This document shows, piece after piece, positions 48,642-58,587 of a stretch of 64,000 nucleotides of DNA. The stretch spans positions 248,001 through 312,000 of the forward strand of contig CAYPYN010000002.1 of NCBI GenBank assembly GCA_964415295.1. Direction: 5' to 3'. This DNA comes from SB21 sp964415295 (GTDB lineage: Bacteria; CLD3; SB21). The notes under the pieces are model-generated. The model was not told the origin of the DNA, did no database searches, and was given only the letters and a program-made list of their open reading frames with translations. Position 1 is the first letter of the stretch. Every line of letters begins with the position of its first letter. A program made the position numbers and the translations under genes.

Positions 48642-49366
48642 GATTGCGCGCCCGACTGGAAAATTTTTTTGACGGCAGTGTCATACAAACCGTCCTGAGC
48701 GACCTGAGTTACCATGCGTCCATTGAAAGGCTTGGCCGGCTGCTGATCAAACGCGTTGTCTGGAGGCGCCATTCCGGCGAACCCAGGATAGCCCTCACTT
48801 TTGACGACGGACCGCATCCCGTTTATACACCTCAGATCCTTGACATACTCAAAGAACATGGAGCGACCGGAACCTTTTTTCTAATAGGAAGGCATGTGGA
48901 ACGATTTCCGGAAATCGCCCGCCGCATCGTTCGTGAAGGCCATGAGATCGCTAACCACACCTATTCCCATCCATTGCTCATGCGTTTATCGGACGATCAG
49001 GTCAAAACGGAGATCGCAAAGACACACCAATTATTGACCGGTCTTAACGGCCAAAGGCCGCGTTTCTTAAGACCCCCCATGGGATTATTCTCCAAACGCA
49101 TACTTGATCTTATTGAAGGTCAGGGTTACAGAGCCCTGGTTGGCGACGTCTATCCGCGCGATTCCCATCGGCCGGGAAAAAGCAAGATTGTCCAAAGGAT
49201 CCTGCAACGCGGTCAGGCGGGTTCCATTATCATCCTGCATGACGGGGGAAATACGGATGTGGTCGACCGGACGCAGACGGTCGAAGCTGTTAGAGAAGTT
49301 ATTCCCAAGTTGAAACAAAGGGGGTTTGATCTCGTAACCCTCTCCGCGATGTTTGACCTGAACTAG
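48638..49366 (+). CDS. NodB-type polysaccharide deacetylase
   Basis: A 242-residue single-domain deacetylase with all motifs: TFDDGP at 54-59, NHTYSH (His107, His111), RPPMG at 145-149 and LHDGG at 200-204. No signal peptide is seen. It may act on a lipid-linked sugar or at the cytosolic side. Coupled by ATGA to the acyltransferase gene, which hints at a lipid substrate, but this is only context. It differs from the PdaA-type domain at 42020 in having the normal TFDDG. Confidence 0.9.
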   Translation: MRLRARLENFFDGSVIQTVLSDLSYHASIERLGRLLIKRVVWRRHSGEPRIALTFDDGPHPVYTPQILDILKEHGATGTFFLIGRHVERFPEIARRIVREGHEIANHTYSHPLLMRLSDDQVKTEIAKTHQLLTGLNGQRPRFLRPPMGLFSKRILDLIEGQGYRALVGDVYPRDSHRPGKSKIVQRILQRGQAGSIIILHDGGNTDVVDRTQTVEAVREVIPKLKQRGFDLVTLSAMFDLN

Positions 49367-49399
49367 ATTAGTTTATATATCTACTGAATGGAGATGTCT

Positions 49400-51394
49400 A
49401 TGCTTAAGAAATGCGGTTTTATTTTACTGGTTCTGGTGCTCCAGAGTCAGGTATTCGCACAGATGAAGATCTTTGAAAGGCCATTGAGCCCACGGATCGC
49501 CAATTACGACATGAAAGCGCGGCTATTCCCCGATACCAAGATCATCGAAGGTTCTTACGTACTCAACTGGTGGAATGCTTCTTCGGATACGGTCCGGGAA
49601 CTGCAGTTCCATCTCTATCTCAATGCCTTTAAGAATGAAAAATCAACTTTCATACGTGAAAGCGGCGGCCGCCACCGTTCCGGTGAGATCAAGCTGGAGA
49701 AAGAAAACTGGGGTTTTGTGGATATTCTTTCCATGAAGATTGTGGAGGGCGAAGATCTCACGGAAAAGATCGAATTCATTCACCCCGATGACGATAATGC
49801 CGACGATCAGACGGTCATCCGCGTACCTTTATCCAGGCCCATTGCCCCAACCCAGAGCATACAAATCGCGTGCGATTTTCGTTCTAAATTGCCGCGGGTT
49901 TATGCACGAACGGGTTTCGCCGACGGGAATTTCTTCATGGTCGGTCAGTGGTTTCCCAAGATCGGCGTTTGGAGGAACGGCGCATGGAACTGCCACCAGT
50001 TCCACTCCAACACGGAATTTTTCGCCGATTTCGGGGTGTATGACATGGTTTTAACCGTTCCCAAGAAATTTGTGGTCGGCGCCAATGCGGTGCTCGTGGA
50101 AAAAAAGGAATCGGACAGTCTGACGGTCTATACATTCCACCAGGAAGATGTGATCGATGCGGTTTGGACGGCCTATCCGGATTTTAAAGAAGTGAAACAA
50201 AAAATCAAGATCGCCTCCAGCGGCCGAGAGATCGAAGTGACCTATTTATTGTCGCCGGGCCGTGAGGTGTATGAAAAACGGTACTTTGACTGTGTTTCCG
50301 CTTCGTTCAACTACTTCGACGAATGGTACGGCCCCTACCCTTACCACAACCTGACGATTGTCGACCCTCCGGTCGACGAAGAGATGACGGCGGGCGGTAT
50401 GGAATATCCGACCCTGATCACGACAGGAAGCTTTTTCAGCAGCGCCTTTACCAATGACCTCATAGGACTAAACATACTTGAGATTGTAACCTTTCACGAG
50501 TTCGCGCACAATTATTTCCAAAGCCTTGTCGCGAGCAACGAATTTGAAGAGCCATGGCTTGACGAAGGCTTTACTTCTTACACCGAACACCGGGCGTTGG
50601 ACCGATACGTCGCGGAAGGAAAGATCAAGGCCGGCTACGCCAACCTCTTCGGAATGAAAGTGCAGTCGATCGACTACCACCGGATGAGTTATATCCCAAG
50701 GCCGAAAAACGGCATCATTGGCGAAAAAGCCTGGAAGATACCTGACAACTTTTACCAGGCGGCCGCGTACAGTAAGCCGGTGCTGGTATTGGCCACGCTG
50801 CAGAATTTTCTTGGCGATGATATGATGAATAAAGTCATGCGGGCCTATTTTGAGCGGTGGAAGTTCAAACATCCGCAGACACAGGATTTCATGGCGGTGG
50901 TCAACGAAGTGTCCGGAAAGAACATGACTTGGTATTTCGATCAGTTCGTCTTTACCAATCAAACCATCGACCTTGAAGTTTCGGGTATACGCATCAATGA
51001 AGTCAGAGATAAAATGGGCTGGTTCGGCCGCGGCGATGAGAAGACGTTCGTGGAAGATACCAAAGACAGCACCGAAAAGAGATACCGTTCCGTCATCTTC
51101 GTTCGTAATAACGGGACGGCCGTATTCCCTACCACGGTGCTTATACGATTTGCCAATGGTGATTCCGTGATCGAGAATTGGGACGGCAGGGAAAGCCCGA
51201 AGCAGTTCATCTACGAGAAGGGAACCAAGGCCGTTTCAGCTACGGTGGATCCGCAAACGATCAACGTATTGGATCTGAGTATTTCCAACAATTCCAAAAT
51301 AGTGGAAGCCGACTTAACGGGCTTTACGCGTTATACCGTTCGTTTCCTTTTCTGGATCCAATGTATGTTCCAGATGCTAACCATGCTTGTATAA
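49400..51394 (+). CDS. M1 family metallopeptidase
   Basis: A 664-residue exported aminopeptidase-like enzyme starting at ATG 49400 with GGAG six bases upstream; a start at 49388 has no ribosome site. A signal peptide ends near Ala20-Gln21. The zinc motif HEFAH is at 366-370 with the third ligand Glu389 (LDEG), and GGMEYP (332-337) is the substrate-recognition motif in the GAMEN place. All catalytic residues are present. It probably trims peptides in the periplasm. A membrane protein gene follows. Confidence 0.93.
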   Translation: MLKKCGFILLVLVLQSQVFAQMKIFERPLSPRIANYDMKARLFPDTKIIEGSYVLNWWNASSDTVRELQFHLYLNAFKNEKSTFIRESGGRHRSGEIKLEKENWGFVDILSMKIVEGEDLTEKIEFIHPDDDNADDQTVIRVPLSRPIAPTQSIQIACDFRSKLPRVYARTGFADGNFFMVGQWFPKIGVWRNGAWNCHQFHSNTEFFADFGVYDMVLTVPKKFVVGANAVLVEKKESDSLTVYTFHQEDVIDAVWTAYPDFKEVKQKIKIASSGREIEVTYLLSPGREVYEKRYFDCVSASFNYFDEWYGPYPYHNLTIVDPPVDEEMTAGGMEYPTLITTGSFFSSAFTNDLIGLNILEIVTFHEFAHNYFQSLVASNEFEEPWLDEGFTSYTEHRALDRYVAEGKIKAGYANLFGMKVQSIDYHRMSYIPRPKNGIIGEKAWKIPDNFYQAAAYSKPVLVLATLQNFLGDDMMNKVMRAYFERWKFKHPQTQDFMAVVNEVSGKNMTWYFDQFVFTNQTIDLEVSGIRINEVRDKMGWFGRGDEKTFVEDTKDSTEKRYRSVIFVRNNGTAVFPTTVLIRFANGDSVIENWDGRESPKQFIYEKGTKAVSATVDPQTINVLDLSISNNSKIVEADLTGFTRYTVRFLFWIQCMFQMLTMLV

Positions 51395-51407
51395 ACCGGA
51401 GATGACC

Positions 51408-52289
51408 ATGATAAAGATTTTCATTCAATCGCTGAAGTTGACCTGGAACGAGAAAAGGATGGCCGCTCTTCTTTGGTCCGTCTCATTCCTGATTGCTTTA
51501 CCGTCCTTTTGGACGGTTCAGAGGAGCCTAAATTCTTATTTCAGCGGCCGAACGGTCGCATCCGAATGGTTGCACGAAGGATTTGATTTCAACCATCTGC
51601 TGGAAATGATCAACGATTTTCCTTCTATTACGGTGACGTTCAATTCCGTCATCGCAGCTACACTTGTTCTTTTTGTTATCGCTTCGGTTTTCCTGGCGGG
51701 TGGAATCATCGGCAGGCTCAGGACTCTTACGGCAGATGCTCCGGTCACGCAGGGGTTCAGCGCATCTTTTTCCCATTATGGCGGGTCGTTTTTCTTTCGT
51801 TATCTGCGCGTTTTCCTGTGGACCGCTTTGCTTGGCTTCGTCTCGCTCGTCTTTATGATGATCGGAGGCTTTGCCAGTCTTCTCACGATAGCTTCGATCG
51901 CTCTATGGATCGTGGTGGCCGATGTCACCAAAGTAAGATTGATGACAGAGAATTCCAGTCAAGTCACAAAGACCTATTTCTCGTCTCTCGTATGGGTTCT
52001 GAAGAATTTCCTGCCCGCAGCCGGCCTGTACCTTTTGAACTTTCTCGTTCTCGCAGTTGGTTTTTTCATTTATAAACTGCTGGACAATGCCTTGACACCG
52101 GATTCGATATTTATGATTTTACTGATGTTCCTCTGGCAACAGGTATTTATCTTCTTCAGATCGGCTATGAAGATTCAATTCCTTTCTTGTACTCTATTGT
52201 TATGGAATTCGAGACCTGTAAAGCTCGAAACACCCGTTGCAGAGACTCCGACGGTTTCGGAAAACTCCGGACAAATACAACCGGCCTAA
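51408..52289 (+). CDS. Multi-pass membrane protein of unknown function
   Basis: A 293-residue protein with about six membrane helices in pairs and a Pro/Glu/Thr-rich cytosolic or periplasmic tail (last 30 residues). The ATG at 51408 is chosen because CGGAG lies six bases before it. I do not recognise a family. It is next to the M1 peptidase gene, 13 bases apart, and ends with a terminator, so the two may work together. Confidence 0.65.
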   Translation: MIKIFIQSLKLTWNEKRMAALLWSVSFLIALPSFWTVQRSLNSYFSGRTVASEWLHEGFDFNHLLEMINDFPSITVTFNSVIAATLVLFVIASVFLAGGIIGRLRTLTADAPVTQGFSASFSHYGGSFFFRYLRVFLWTALLGFVSLVFMMIGGFASLLTIASIALWIVVADVTKVRLMTENSSQVTKTYFSSLVWVLKNFLPAAGLYLLNFLVLAVGFFIYKLLDNALTPDSIFMILLMFLWQQVFIFFRSAMKIQFLSCTLLLWNSRPVKLETPVAETPTVSENSGQIQPA

Positions 52290-52297
52290 ACAACAGA

Positions 52298-52325
52298 AGC
52301 CGATCGCAACTGTGATCGGCTTTTT
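52298..52325 (+). terminator. Terminator after the membrane protein gene
   Basis: AGCCGATC (52298 on), loop GCAACTGT, GATCGGCT to 52321, then TTTTC. It separates the peptidase group from suf. Confidence 0.85.
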
Positions 52326-52330
52326 CATTT

Positions 52331-52366
52331 GTTTAATCTTGATAAAAAAATACAGTTTAATCTTGA
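52331..52366 (+). repeat. Direct repeat upstream of sufB
   Basis: GTTTAATCTTGA occurs twice, at 52331-52342 and 52355-52366, with a 24-base period. The second copy contains part of the -35 TTGACA. A period near two helical turns suits a dimeric regulator such as the Rrf2 protein encoded at the operon end. Confidence 0.5.
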
Positions 52367-52391
52367 CAATTAAGTAATGATTGATTATTTT
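52363..52391 (+). promoter_or_regulatory. Promoter of the suf operon
   Basis: TTGACA (52363-52368), 17 bases and TATTTT (52386-52391) followed by GG. The expected start lies about 40 bases before sufB. An imperfect palindrome CTTGACAATTAAG overlaps the -35. Confidence 0.65.
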
Positions 52392-52438
52392 GGCCCAGTT
52401 AGAAAATTAAAAATTTCACCCGCTCTCAAGGAGTTGCG

Positions 52439-53893
52439 ATGAACACCGAAGTTAGCGCCATAGAAGAATTTGCTAACAAAGAATACAAGTACGGATTTAC
52501 AACCGATATCGAGTCCGAGTCGGCCCCAAAGGGACTCAACGAGGACACTATCCGTTTCATTTCCGCCAAAAAACACGAACCGGAATTCCTGCTTGAGTGG
52601 CGTTTGAAGGCCTACCGACACTGGCTGAAGATGGTTGAGGAAGGCGAACCAACCTGGCAGAATCTCAAATTTCCCAAGATCGACTATCAGGAGATCATTT
52701 ATTATTCCGCACCTAAAAAGAAGAAAGAACTGAAGAGCCTTGATGAGGTCGATCCTGAAATTCTGAAAATGTATGATAAACTCGGCATTCCTTTAAAAGA
52801 ACAGGAGATCATGAGCGGCGTGGCTGTGGATGCCGTGTTTGACAGTGTTTCGGTTGCCACCACGTACAAGAGCAAGCTCAAAGAACTCGGCATTATTTTC
52901 TGTTCGTTCTCGGAAGCCGTGCAGGAGCATCCGGAATTGATCCAAAAATATCTCGGCTCCGTTGTGCCGGCCACGGATAATTTTTATGCGGCGCTCAACT
53001 CCGCTGTTTTCAGCGACGGTTCGTTCTGCTACATCCCCAAAGGTGTCCGGTGTCCGATGGAACTCTCGACTTACTTTCGCATTAATGCGGCCAATACGGG
53101 CCAGTTTGAACGCACACTGATCATAGCCGACGAAGGCGCGTATGTCAGTTACCTCGAAGGCTGCACGGCTCCGATGCGCGATGAGAATCAGCTGCACGCC
53201 GCCGTCGTAGAACTCGTTGCCCTCGACAACGCTCAGATCAAATATTCGACCATACAGAACTGGTATCCCGGCGACAAAGAGGGCAAAGGCGGCATTTATA
53301 ATTTCGTCACCAAGCGCGGTAAATGCGCCGGTGTCCATTCCAAAATATCGTGGACACAGGTCGAAACCGGCTCGTCCATCACCTGGAAATATCCCAGTTG
53401 CCTGCTTCAGGGAGATCATTCTGTCGGCGAGTTCTATTCCGTCGCGCTGACCAATCACTATCAGCAAGCCGATACAGGCACCAAGATGATCCACATCGGC
53501 AAGAACACCAAAAGCACGATCGTTTCCAAAGGCATTTCCGCCGGACGAGGTCAGAATACCTATCGCGGTTTGGTCAAGATCATGAAGGGCGCCGAAGGCG
53601 CGCGCAACTTCTCTCAGTGCGATTCCATGCTCCTGGGAGACAAATGCGGCGCTCACACGTTCCCCTATATCGAAGTCAAGAACGATACCTCGCAGGTAGA
53701 ACACGAGGCCTCCACGTCCAAGATCGGAGAAGATCAGATCTTCTATTGCAATCAGCGCGGCATTTCTACTGAGGATGCCGTCAATATGATCGTCAATGGC
53801 TTTTGCAAAGAAGTGTTCAAGGAATTACCGATGGAATTTGCCGTGGAGGCTCAGAAACTGCTGGGCGTGAGTTTGGAAGGAAGCGTAGGATAA
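52439..53893 (+). CDS. sufB: Fe-S cluster assembly protein SufB
   Basis: A 484-residue SufB, the scaffold core of the SufBC2D complex. The beta-helix core is intact. The C-terminal region has the conserved [18 protein letters not shown] with cysteines that take sulphur and bind the cluster. It starts with a strong AAGGAG. It is the first gene of the suf operon, ahead of sufC by 76 bases. Confidence 0.97.
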   Translation: MNTEVSAIEEFANKEYKYGFTTDIESESAPKGLNEDTIRFISAKKHEPEFLLEWRLKAYRHWLKMVEEGEPTWQNLKFPKIDYQEIIYYSAPKKKKELKSLDEVDPEILKMYDKLGIPLKEQEIMSGVAVDAVFDSVSVATTYKSKLKELGIIFCSFSEAVQEHPELIQKYLGSVVPATDNFYAALNSAVFSDGSFCYIPKGVRCPMELSTYFRINAANTGQFERTLIIADEGAYVSYLEGCTAPMRDENQLHAAVVELVALDNAQIKYSTIQNWYPGDKEGKGGIYNFVTKRGKCAGVHSKISWTQVETGSSITWKYPSCLLQGDHSVGEFYSVALTNHYQQADTGTKMIHIGKNTKSTIVSKGISAGRGQNTYRGLVKIMKGAEGARNFSQCDSMLLGDKCGAHTFPYIEVKNDTSQVEHEASTSKIGEDQIFYCNQRGISTEDAVNMIVNGFCKEVFKELPMEFAVEAQKLLGVSLEGSVG

Positions 53894-53969
53894 AGAATCA
53901 TTTTCTCACAGCGTCATCAAAGAGGCCTTAAGTAGACAATAGAAAATCATAGTATAAAGGAATATTTCG

Positions 53970-54728
53970 ATGTTAGAGATCAAGAATTTACATGCATCCG
54001 TAGATGGTAACGAGATCCTGCATGGTGTCGATCTGAAGGTCCATGCGGGGGAAGTTCATGCTATCATGGGGCCTAACGGTTCGGGCAAAAGCACTTTGGC
54101 TCAGATCCTGGCCGGACGCGAAGATTACGACATTACCGATGGCCAGGTTTTGTACAACGGTAAGAACCTTCTCGATCTGTCCCCCGAAGATCGCGCCGCT
54201 GAAGGCATTTTCCTTGCATTCCAGTATCCGGTCGAGATTCCAGGCGTTAACAACACCTATTTTCTGAAAACGGCGCTTAACGCTATCCGCAAATACCGAG
54301 GCGAAGAGCCGCTGGATGCGATGGACTTCCTCACTCTTGTTAAACAAAAAATGAAATTGGTTGAGATCGACGAGGACCTTCTCAAAAGACCTGTTAATGA
54401 GGGTTTCTCGGGCGGAGAAAAGAAACGCAACGAGATATTCCAGATGGCCGTTCTCAATCCCAAACTGGCCCTTCTGGATGAGACGGATTCTGGCCTCGAT
54501 ATCGATGCCCTTCGCATCGTTTCCAACGGCGTCAACAAGCTCCGCTCAAAAGATAATGCCGTGGTGGTTGTCACCCATTATCAACGATTGCTCAACTATA
54601 TCGTTCCGGATTTCGTACACGTTCTGGTTGACGGCCGTATCGTGAAGTCGGGCGGCAAAGAACTGGCGCTGGAACTGGAAGAAAAAGGCTACGACTGGAC
54701 GCGTGAAAAAGAAGGAGCCGCGGTCTAA
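53970..54728 (+). CDS. sufC: Fe-S cluster assembly ATPase SufC
   Basis: A 252-residue ABC-type ATPase of the Suf complex. It has Walker A GPNGSGKS at about 36-43, the signature FSGGEKKR, and Walker B LLDETDSGLD. The FSGGEKKRNEI pattern distinguishes SufC from transporter ATPases. It drives conformational change of SufBD. Its stop overlaps the start of sufD (TAATG). Confidence 0.97.
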   Translation: MLEIKNLHASVDGNEILHGVDLKVHAGEVHAIMGPNGSGKSTLAQILAGREDYDITDGQVLYNGKNLLDLSPEDRAAEGIFLAFQYPVEIPGVNNTYFLKTALNAIRKYRGEEPLDAMDFLTLVKQKMKLVEIDEDLLKRPVNEGFSGGEKKRNEIFQMAVLNPKLALLDETDSGLDIDALRIVSNGVNKLRSKDNAVVVVTHYQRLLNYIVPDFVHVLVDGRIVKSGGKELALELEEKGYDWTREKEGAAV

Positions 54729-56035
54729 TGGCAGAGAATACACAGACGAAAAGCTGGTATCAGGAACAATTCAAACGATTTGAAAACGAACTCAACGGTC
54801 AGAAGTCCCGGCCTATTCATGCATTTCGCCGGGAGGCCCTTGAACAATTCCTTTCACTCGAATTCCCAACTGCAAAAAACGAGGATTGGAAATACACGAA
54901 TATTGAGCCGATCGTCGGTGTACTTTTTGAACAGACAGCCGACTTACGTGTTACGGCCAAAGATATCGAAACCTTTGTCATTCCGGATACGGCGGCCCAA
55001 TTGGTGTTTGTAAACGGTACCTTTTCGCCGGCCTTGTCGCATCGGCCAGATGCGGCAGGCATTTCGATAAGGAACCTATCGGCCGTTCTGGCGGAGAAGG
55101 ACGAGCGTGTTGCGGAACAGATCAAGAATCACTTAAAAACCAATTCAGATGTTTTTTCGCATTTGAATGCCGCCTTTATTTCCGACGGCGTTTGTGTTGA
55201 AGTGGACGATCACGCCGGGATGGAACGGCCCGTTTATCTTCTGTATGTGACAACGGTCCACGACAAACCGGTTCTGCATCAGCCTTACAATCTCATCTCG
55301 GTCGGCCGCAACGCGCGTATTTCGATCGTCGAGAACTACGTCAGCCTGGGCAGCGGAAAGGCCTTTACCAACAGCCTCACGAATATCCGCCTCTCGCAGG
55401 ACAGCTCCGTGCAGTATGTCAAGATCCAGCAGGAAAATACCGAGACGTTTCATATTGCATCCACCGTGATCGCGCAGGAAAGAGGAAGCCGCATGACGCA
55501 TAGGGTCGTTACAACCGGAGGGGCGCTGGTAAGGAACCTGATCCGCATGGATCTCAACGGTGAAGGTATTGAGAGCACGCTCGACGGCGTCTATATCACC
55601 AACGGTTCGCAGCATGTGGATAACCGTACCGTCATCCATCACGCGAAACCCAACTGCGCCACGCATGAACTGTATAAAGGCATCCTGGACGGCAAGTCCA
55701 CAGGCGTATTCAACGGCAAGATCATCGTTCATCCCGACGCCCAGAAAACCGACGCCAAACAATCCAACAAGAACCTGCTGTTGTCACCGGAAGCCACTAT
55801 GAACACAAAGCCTCAGTTGGAGATATTTGCCGATGACGTCAAATGTACGCACGGCGCTACGATCGGCAAACTTGAAGACGAGTCGCTTTTCTATCTGCGT
55901 ACCCGCGGGATCGGGAAAGATCAGGCCAAGAACATGCTGACGTATGCTTTCGCCGGCGAGATCGTGGAGCGCATCCGGCATGACGCCACTCGGGAATATC
56001 TGGATAACTTGCTTTTGAGCCTACTCGAACATTAG
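54728..56035 (+). CDS. sufD: Fe-S cluster assembly protein SufD
   Basis: A 435-residue SufD, a paralogue of SufB. An N-terminal helical part with NEDWKYTNIEP (about 50-60) is followed by the beta-helix core and the TKPQLEIFADDVKCTHGATIG segment, with the conserved C-terminal His. It heterodimerises with SufB. Normal length. Confidence 0.96.
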   Translation: MAENTQTKSWYQEQFKRFENELNGQKSRPIHAFRREALEQFLSLEFPTAKNEDWKYTNIEPIVGVLFEQTADLRVTAKDIETFVIPDTAAQLVFVNGTFSPALSHRPDAAGISIRNLSAVLAEKDERVAEQIKNHLKTNSDVFSHLNAAFISDGVCVEVDDHAGMERPVYLLYVTTVHDKPVLHQPYNLISVGRNARISIVENYVSLGSGKAFTNSLTNIRLSQDSSVQYVKIQQENTETFHIASTVIAQERGSRMTHRVVTTGGALVRNLIRMDLNGEGIESTLDGVYITNGSQHVDNRTVIHHAKPNCATHELYKGILDGKSTGVFNGKIIVHPDAQKTDAKQSNKNLLLSPEATMNTKPQLEIFADDVKCTHGATIGKLEDESLFYLRTRGIGKDQAKNMLTYAFAGEIVERIRHDATREYLDNLLLSLLEH

Positions 56036-56044
56036 AGGTACCTT

Positions 56045-57304
56045 ATGAGCGTTGCCGAAAAAATGAATGCCGGAAGATCCTCTGCACCGCTGGACGTGGA
56101 GAGAGTCCGACAGGATTTCCCTATCCTCCGAGAGCTCATTCACGGTAAGCCGCTCGTCTACCTGGACAATGCGGCCACGACCCAGAAGCCGCTTTTCGTC
56201 ATCGATACGCTCCACCATTACTACCGCGCTCAGAATGCCAATATCCATCGCGGCACACACTATCTCAGCCAACTGGCCACCTTCGAATACGAAAAGGCCC
56301 GAGGCAAGGTCAAGCAATTCATCAACGCCCGTGACAACAAAGAGATCATCTTCGTTCGCGGAACCACCGAGGGTATTAACCTGGTCGTAAATTCGTACGG
56401 CCGTCAGCATATCGGTGCCGGCGACGAGGTCGTGATTTCCGCAATGGAACACCATTCCAATATCGTCCCGTGGCAGATGCTCTGTGAGCAGACCGGGGCG
56501 CGGTTGCGTGTAATCCCGATGAATCAGAGCGGGGAACTGATCATGGAGGAGTATATCAAACTTCTCAACGATCGAACCAAGTTTGTTTCCGTTGTTCATA
56601 TTTCCAATGCGCTCGGCACGGTGAATCCGGTAAAGGAAATGATACAAAAAGCGCATGAGCGCGGCATCCCGGTGATGGTTGATGCGGCGCAGTCCATTCC
56701 GCACGTGCACGTAGATGTACGCGACCTCGATTGCGATTTTCTTGTTTTTTCAGGCCACAAGATCTACGGACCCACGGGCGTCGGCGTACTTTACGGCAAA
56801 CAAAAGTTATTGGAATCCATGCCTCCATACCAGGGCGGCGGAGATATGATCCGTACGGTAAGCTTTGAAAAAACGACCTACGCCGACCTGCCCAACAAAT
56901 TTGAAGCCGGCACACCCAACATTGCCGGCGGTATCGGGCTCGGCGCTGCGGTCGACTATATTCATCGTATCGGTATCGAGCGGATCGCGGCCTACGAGGC
57001 CGATTTGCTGGCGTATGCCACCGAGAGGCTTTCCGCCGTTCCGAAATTGAAAATCATAGGAACCGCAAGACATAAGGCCGGCGCGATCTCGTTCATCATG
57101 GAACATGTGCATCCGCACGACATCGGTACGTTGCTGGACCAGGAGGGCGTTGCCATACGAACGGGTCATCATTGCGCTCAGCCGGTTATGCAATTTTATA
57201 ATGTACCCGCCACTTCCAGGGCCTCGATCGCATTTTACAACACAGAAAGCGATATCGACGCTCTGATTAAAGGCCTGCACAAGGTCATGGAGGTATTCAA
57301 GTAA
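56045..57304 (+). CDS. sufS: Cysteine desulfurase SufS
   Basis: A 419-residue PLP-dependent enzyme that supplies sulphur from cysteine. The PLP lysine is Lys239 (SGHKIYGPTG), and the catalytic Cys377 lies in RTGHHCAQP. The N-terminal pattern YLDNAATTQKP is intact. It is class II (SufS-type). Its stop overlaps sufU by one base, and SufU is its usual sulphur acceptor. Confidence 0.96.
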   Translation: MSVAEKMNAGRSSAPLDVERVRQDFPILRELIHGKPLVYLDNAATTQKPLFVIDTLHHYYRAQNANIHRGTHYLSQLATFEYEKARGKVKQFINARDNKEIIFVRGTTEGINLVVNSYGRQHIGAGDEVVISAMEHHSNIVPWQMLCEQTGARLRVIPMNQSGELIMEEYIKLLNDRTKFVSVVHISNALGTVNPVKEMIQKAHERGIPVMVDAAQSIPHVHVDVRDLDCDFLVFSGHKIYGPTGVGVLYGKQKLLESMPPYQGGGDMIRTVSFEKTTYADLPNKFEAGTPNIAGGIGLGAAVDYIHRIGIERIAAYEADLLAYATERLSAVPKLKIIGTARHKAGAISFIMEHVHPHDIGTLLDQEGVAIRTGHHCAQPVMQFYNVPATSRASIAFYNTESDIDALIKGLHKVMEVFK

Positions 57305-57756
57305 TGTCCAATATCAACGAACTGTATCAGGAGATCATTCTCGATCATAATAAGAATCCTCGTAATTTCAGGAAGATCGATCACCCGACCTGTTCGCAGG
57401 AAGGATTCAACCCTTTGTGCGGCGACCATCTTCATCTTTATTTGAGGCTCGAGGACGGGATTATCAAAGATATCAGTTTTGAAGGGAACGGCTGTGCCAT
57501 TTCAAAATCATCGGCTTCTCTGATGACCACGGTACTCAAAGGTAAGACCGTCGCCGAGGCGGATGAACTTTTTGAAAAATTCCACAAGCTCGTCACGTCA
57601 TCCATGGATGAGGAACAGCAGATCGAGGAACTCGGTAAATTAGCCGTATTTTCAGGTGTCAGAGAGTTCCCAGCCCGTGTCAAATGCGCGAGCCTTGCCT
57701 GGCACACCCTGCGCGCCGCTCTTGATAATGAACAGAAAACGGTTACCACGGAGTGA
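57304..57756 (+). CDS. sufU: SufU-type Fe-S scaffold/sulphur-transfer protein
   Basis: A 150-residue protein with the three ligands Cys39, Cys64 and Cys128 plus Asp41. The insert of about 20 residues before the third Cys marks the SufU class rather than IscU. SufU is a zinc-dependent sulphur acceptor that activates SufS. Consistent with context directly after sufS. Coupled to it by TAATG. Confidence 0.94.
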   Translation: MSNINELYQEIILDHNKNPRNFRKIDHPTCSQEGFNPLCGDHLHLYLRLEDGIIKDISFEGNGCAISKSSASLMTTVLKGKTVAEADELFEKFHKLVTSSMDEEQQIEELGKLAVFSGVREFPARVKCASLAWHTLRAALDNEQKTVTTE

Positions 57757-57758
57757 AT

Positions 57759-58082
57759 ATGGAAAATCCTGTTACACCTAACGGTATGGAGCTTCAGGTC
57801 ATTGAAGTTCTGAAGACCTGCTACGATCCGGAGATCCCAGTGAATATTTATGACATGGGATTGATCTACGAAGTCAAGGTTGATCCCGACGGCATCGCGG
57901 CCGTTAAGATGACCCTTACTTCCCCAATGTGCCCGGTCGCAGAATCTTTGCCGCCCGAAGTGGAAAATAAGATACGCCGACTGCCCGGCATCACGGATGT
58001 TAAAGTTTCCGTGGTTTGGGAACCGGCCTGGAATCCCAGCATGATGTCCGATGCGGCAAGGCTGGAATTAGGAATGATGTAA
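57759..58082 (+). CDS. SufT/DUF59 family metal-sulphur cluster protein
   Basis: A 107-residue MIP18-like (DUF59) protein. The pattern LKTCYDPEIPVNIYDMGLIYEV and the SPMCPVAESLP cysteine are typical of the family. SufT-type proteins help Fe-S maturation or delivery. The ATG at 57759 has GGAG five bases before it; a GTG at 57753 overlapping the sufU stop is a second possible start. Confidence 0.92.
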   Translation: MENPVTPNGMELQVIEVLKTCYDPEIPVNIYDMGLIYEVKVDPDGIAAVKMTLTSPMCPVAESLPPEVENKIRRLPGITDVKVSVVWEPAWNPSMMSDAARLELGMM

Positions 58083-58119
58083 TCGTAGAAATTCTAAATT
58101 TCAAACAGAAGTTTTAATT

Positions 58120-58587
58120 ATGAAATTCAGTACCCAGGAAGAATACGGATTGCGCTGTCTTATTCAGATCGCCCGCAACCACGCGTCAGGAGGGCTGACC
58201 ATTCCGGAGATCAGCCAGGCGGAAGGACTTAGCGAGGCCAATGCCGCCAAATTACTGCGCATTCTGCGCATCGGCGGATTCCTGGAAAGTTCCCGGGGAC
58301 ACGAAGGCGGTTATACTTTGTCGCGTCCGGCCGACCAGATACGTGTCGGCGATGTGTTAGCCGTTCTCGGTGGCCGTCTGTACGAATCAGACTTTTGCGA
58401 AAAACATACGGGATTCGAAAAGATGTGCGCACACAACACCAGTTGTTCCGTGCGGTCCCTGTGGCAAACGGTTCAAATCGCGGTCGATCAGGTGCTGAAT
58501 AAGATCACCGTCCAGGATATGTTGGGATCGGAACAAACGTTCCAGACCCAGATCAGCATTCCGATCATCCAGTCCCTTAATGCGTAA
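58120..58587 (+). CDS. Rrf2 family transcription regulator with three cysteines
   Basis: A 155-residue winged-helix regulator: MKFSTQEEYGLRCLIQIA at the start, an HTH (about 26-50), then SRGHEGGYTLSRPA. Cys93, Cys103 and Cys109 match the number, but not the exact spacing, of the IscR cluster ligands. A [2Fe-2S] sensor role is likely. It probably controls the suf operon according to cluster demand, perhaps at the repeats near 52331-52366. It ends convergent with nhaA, overlapping by 11 bases. Confidence 0.9.
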   Translation: MKFSTQEEYGLRCLIQIARNHASGGLTIPEISQAEGLSEANAAKLLRILRIGGFLESSRGHEGGYTLSRPADQIRVGDVLAVLGGRLYESDFCEKHTGFEKMCAHNTSCSVRSLWQTVQIAVDQVLNKITVQDMLGSEQTFQTQISIPIIQSLNA

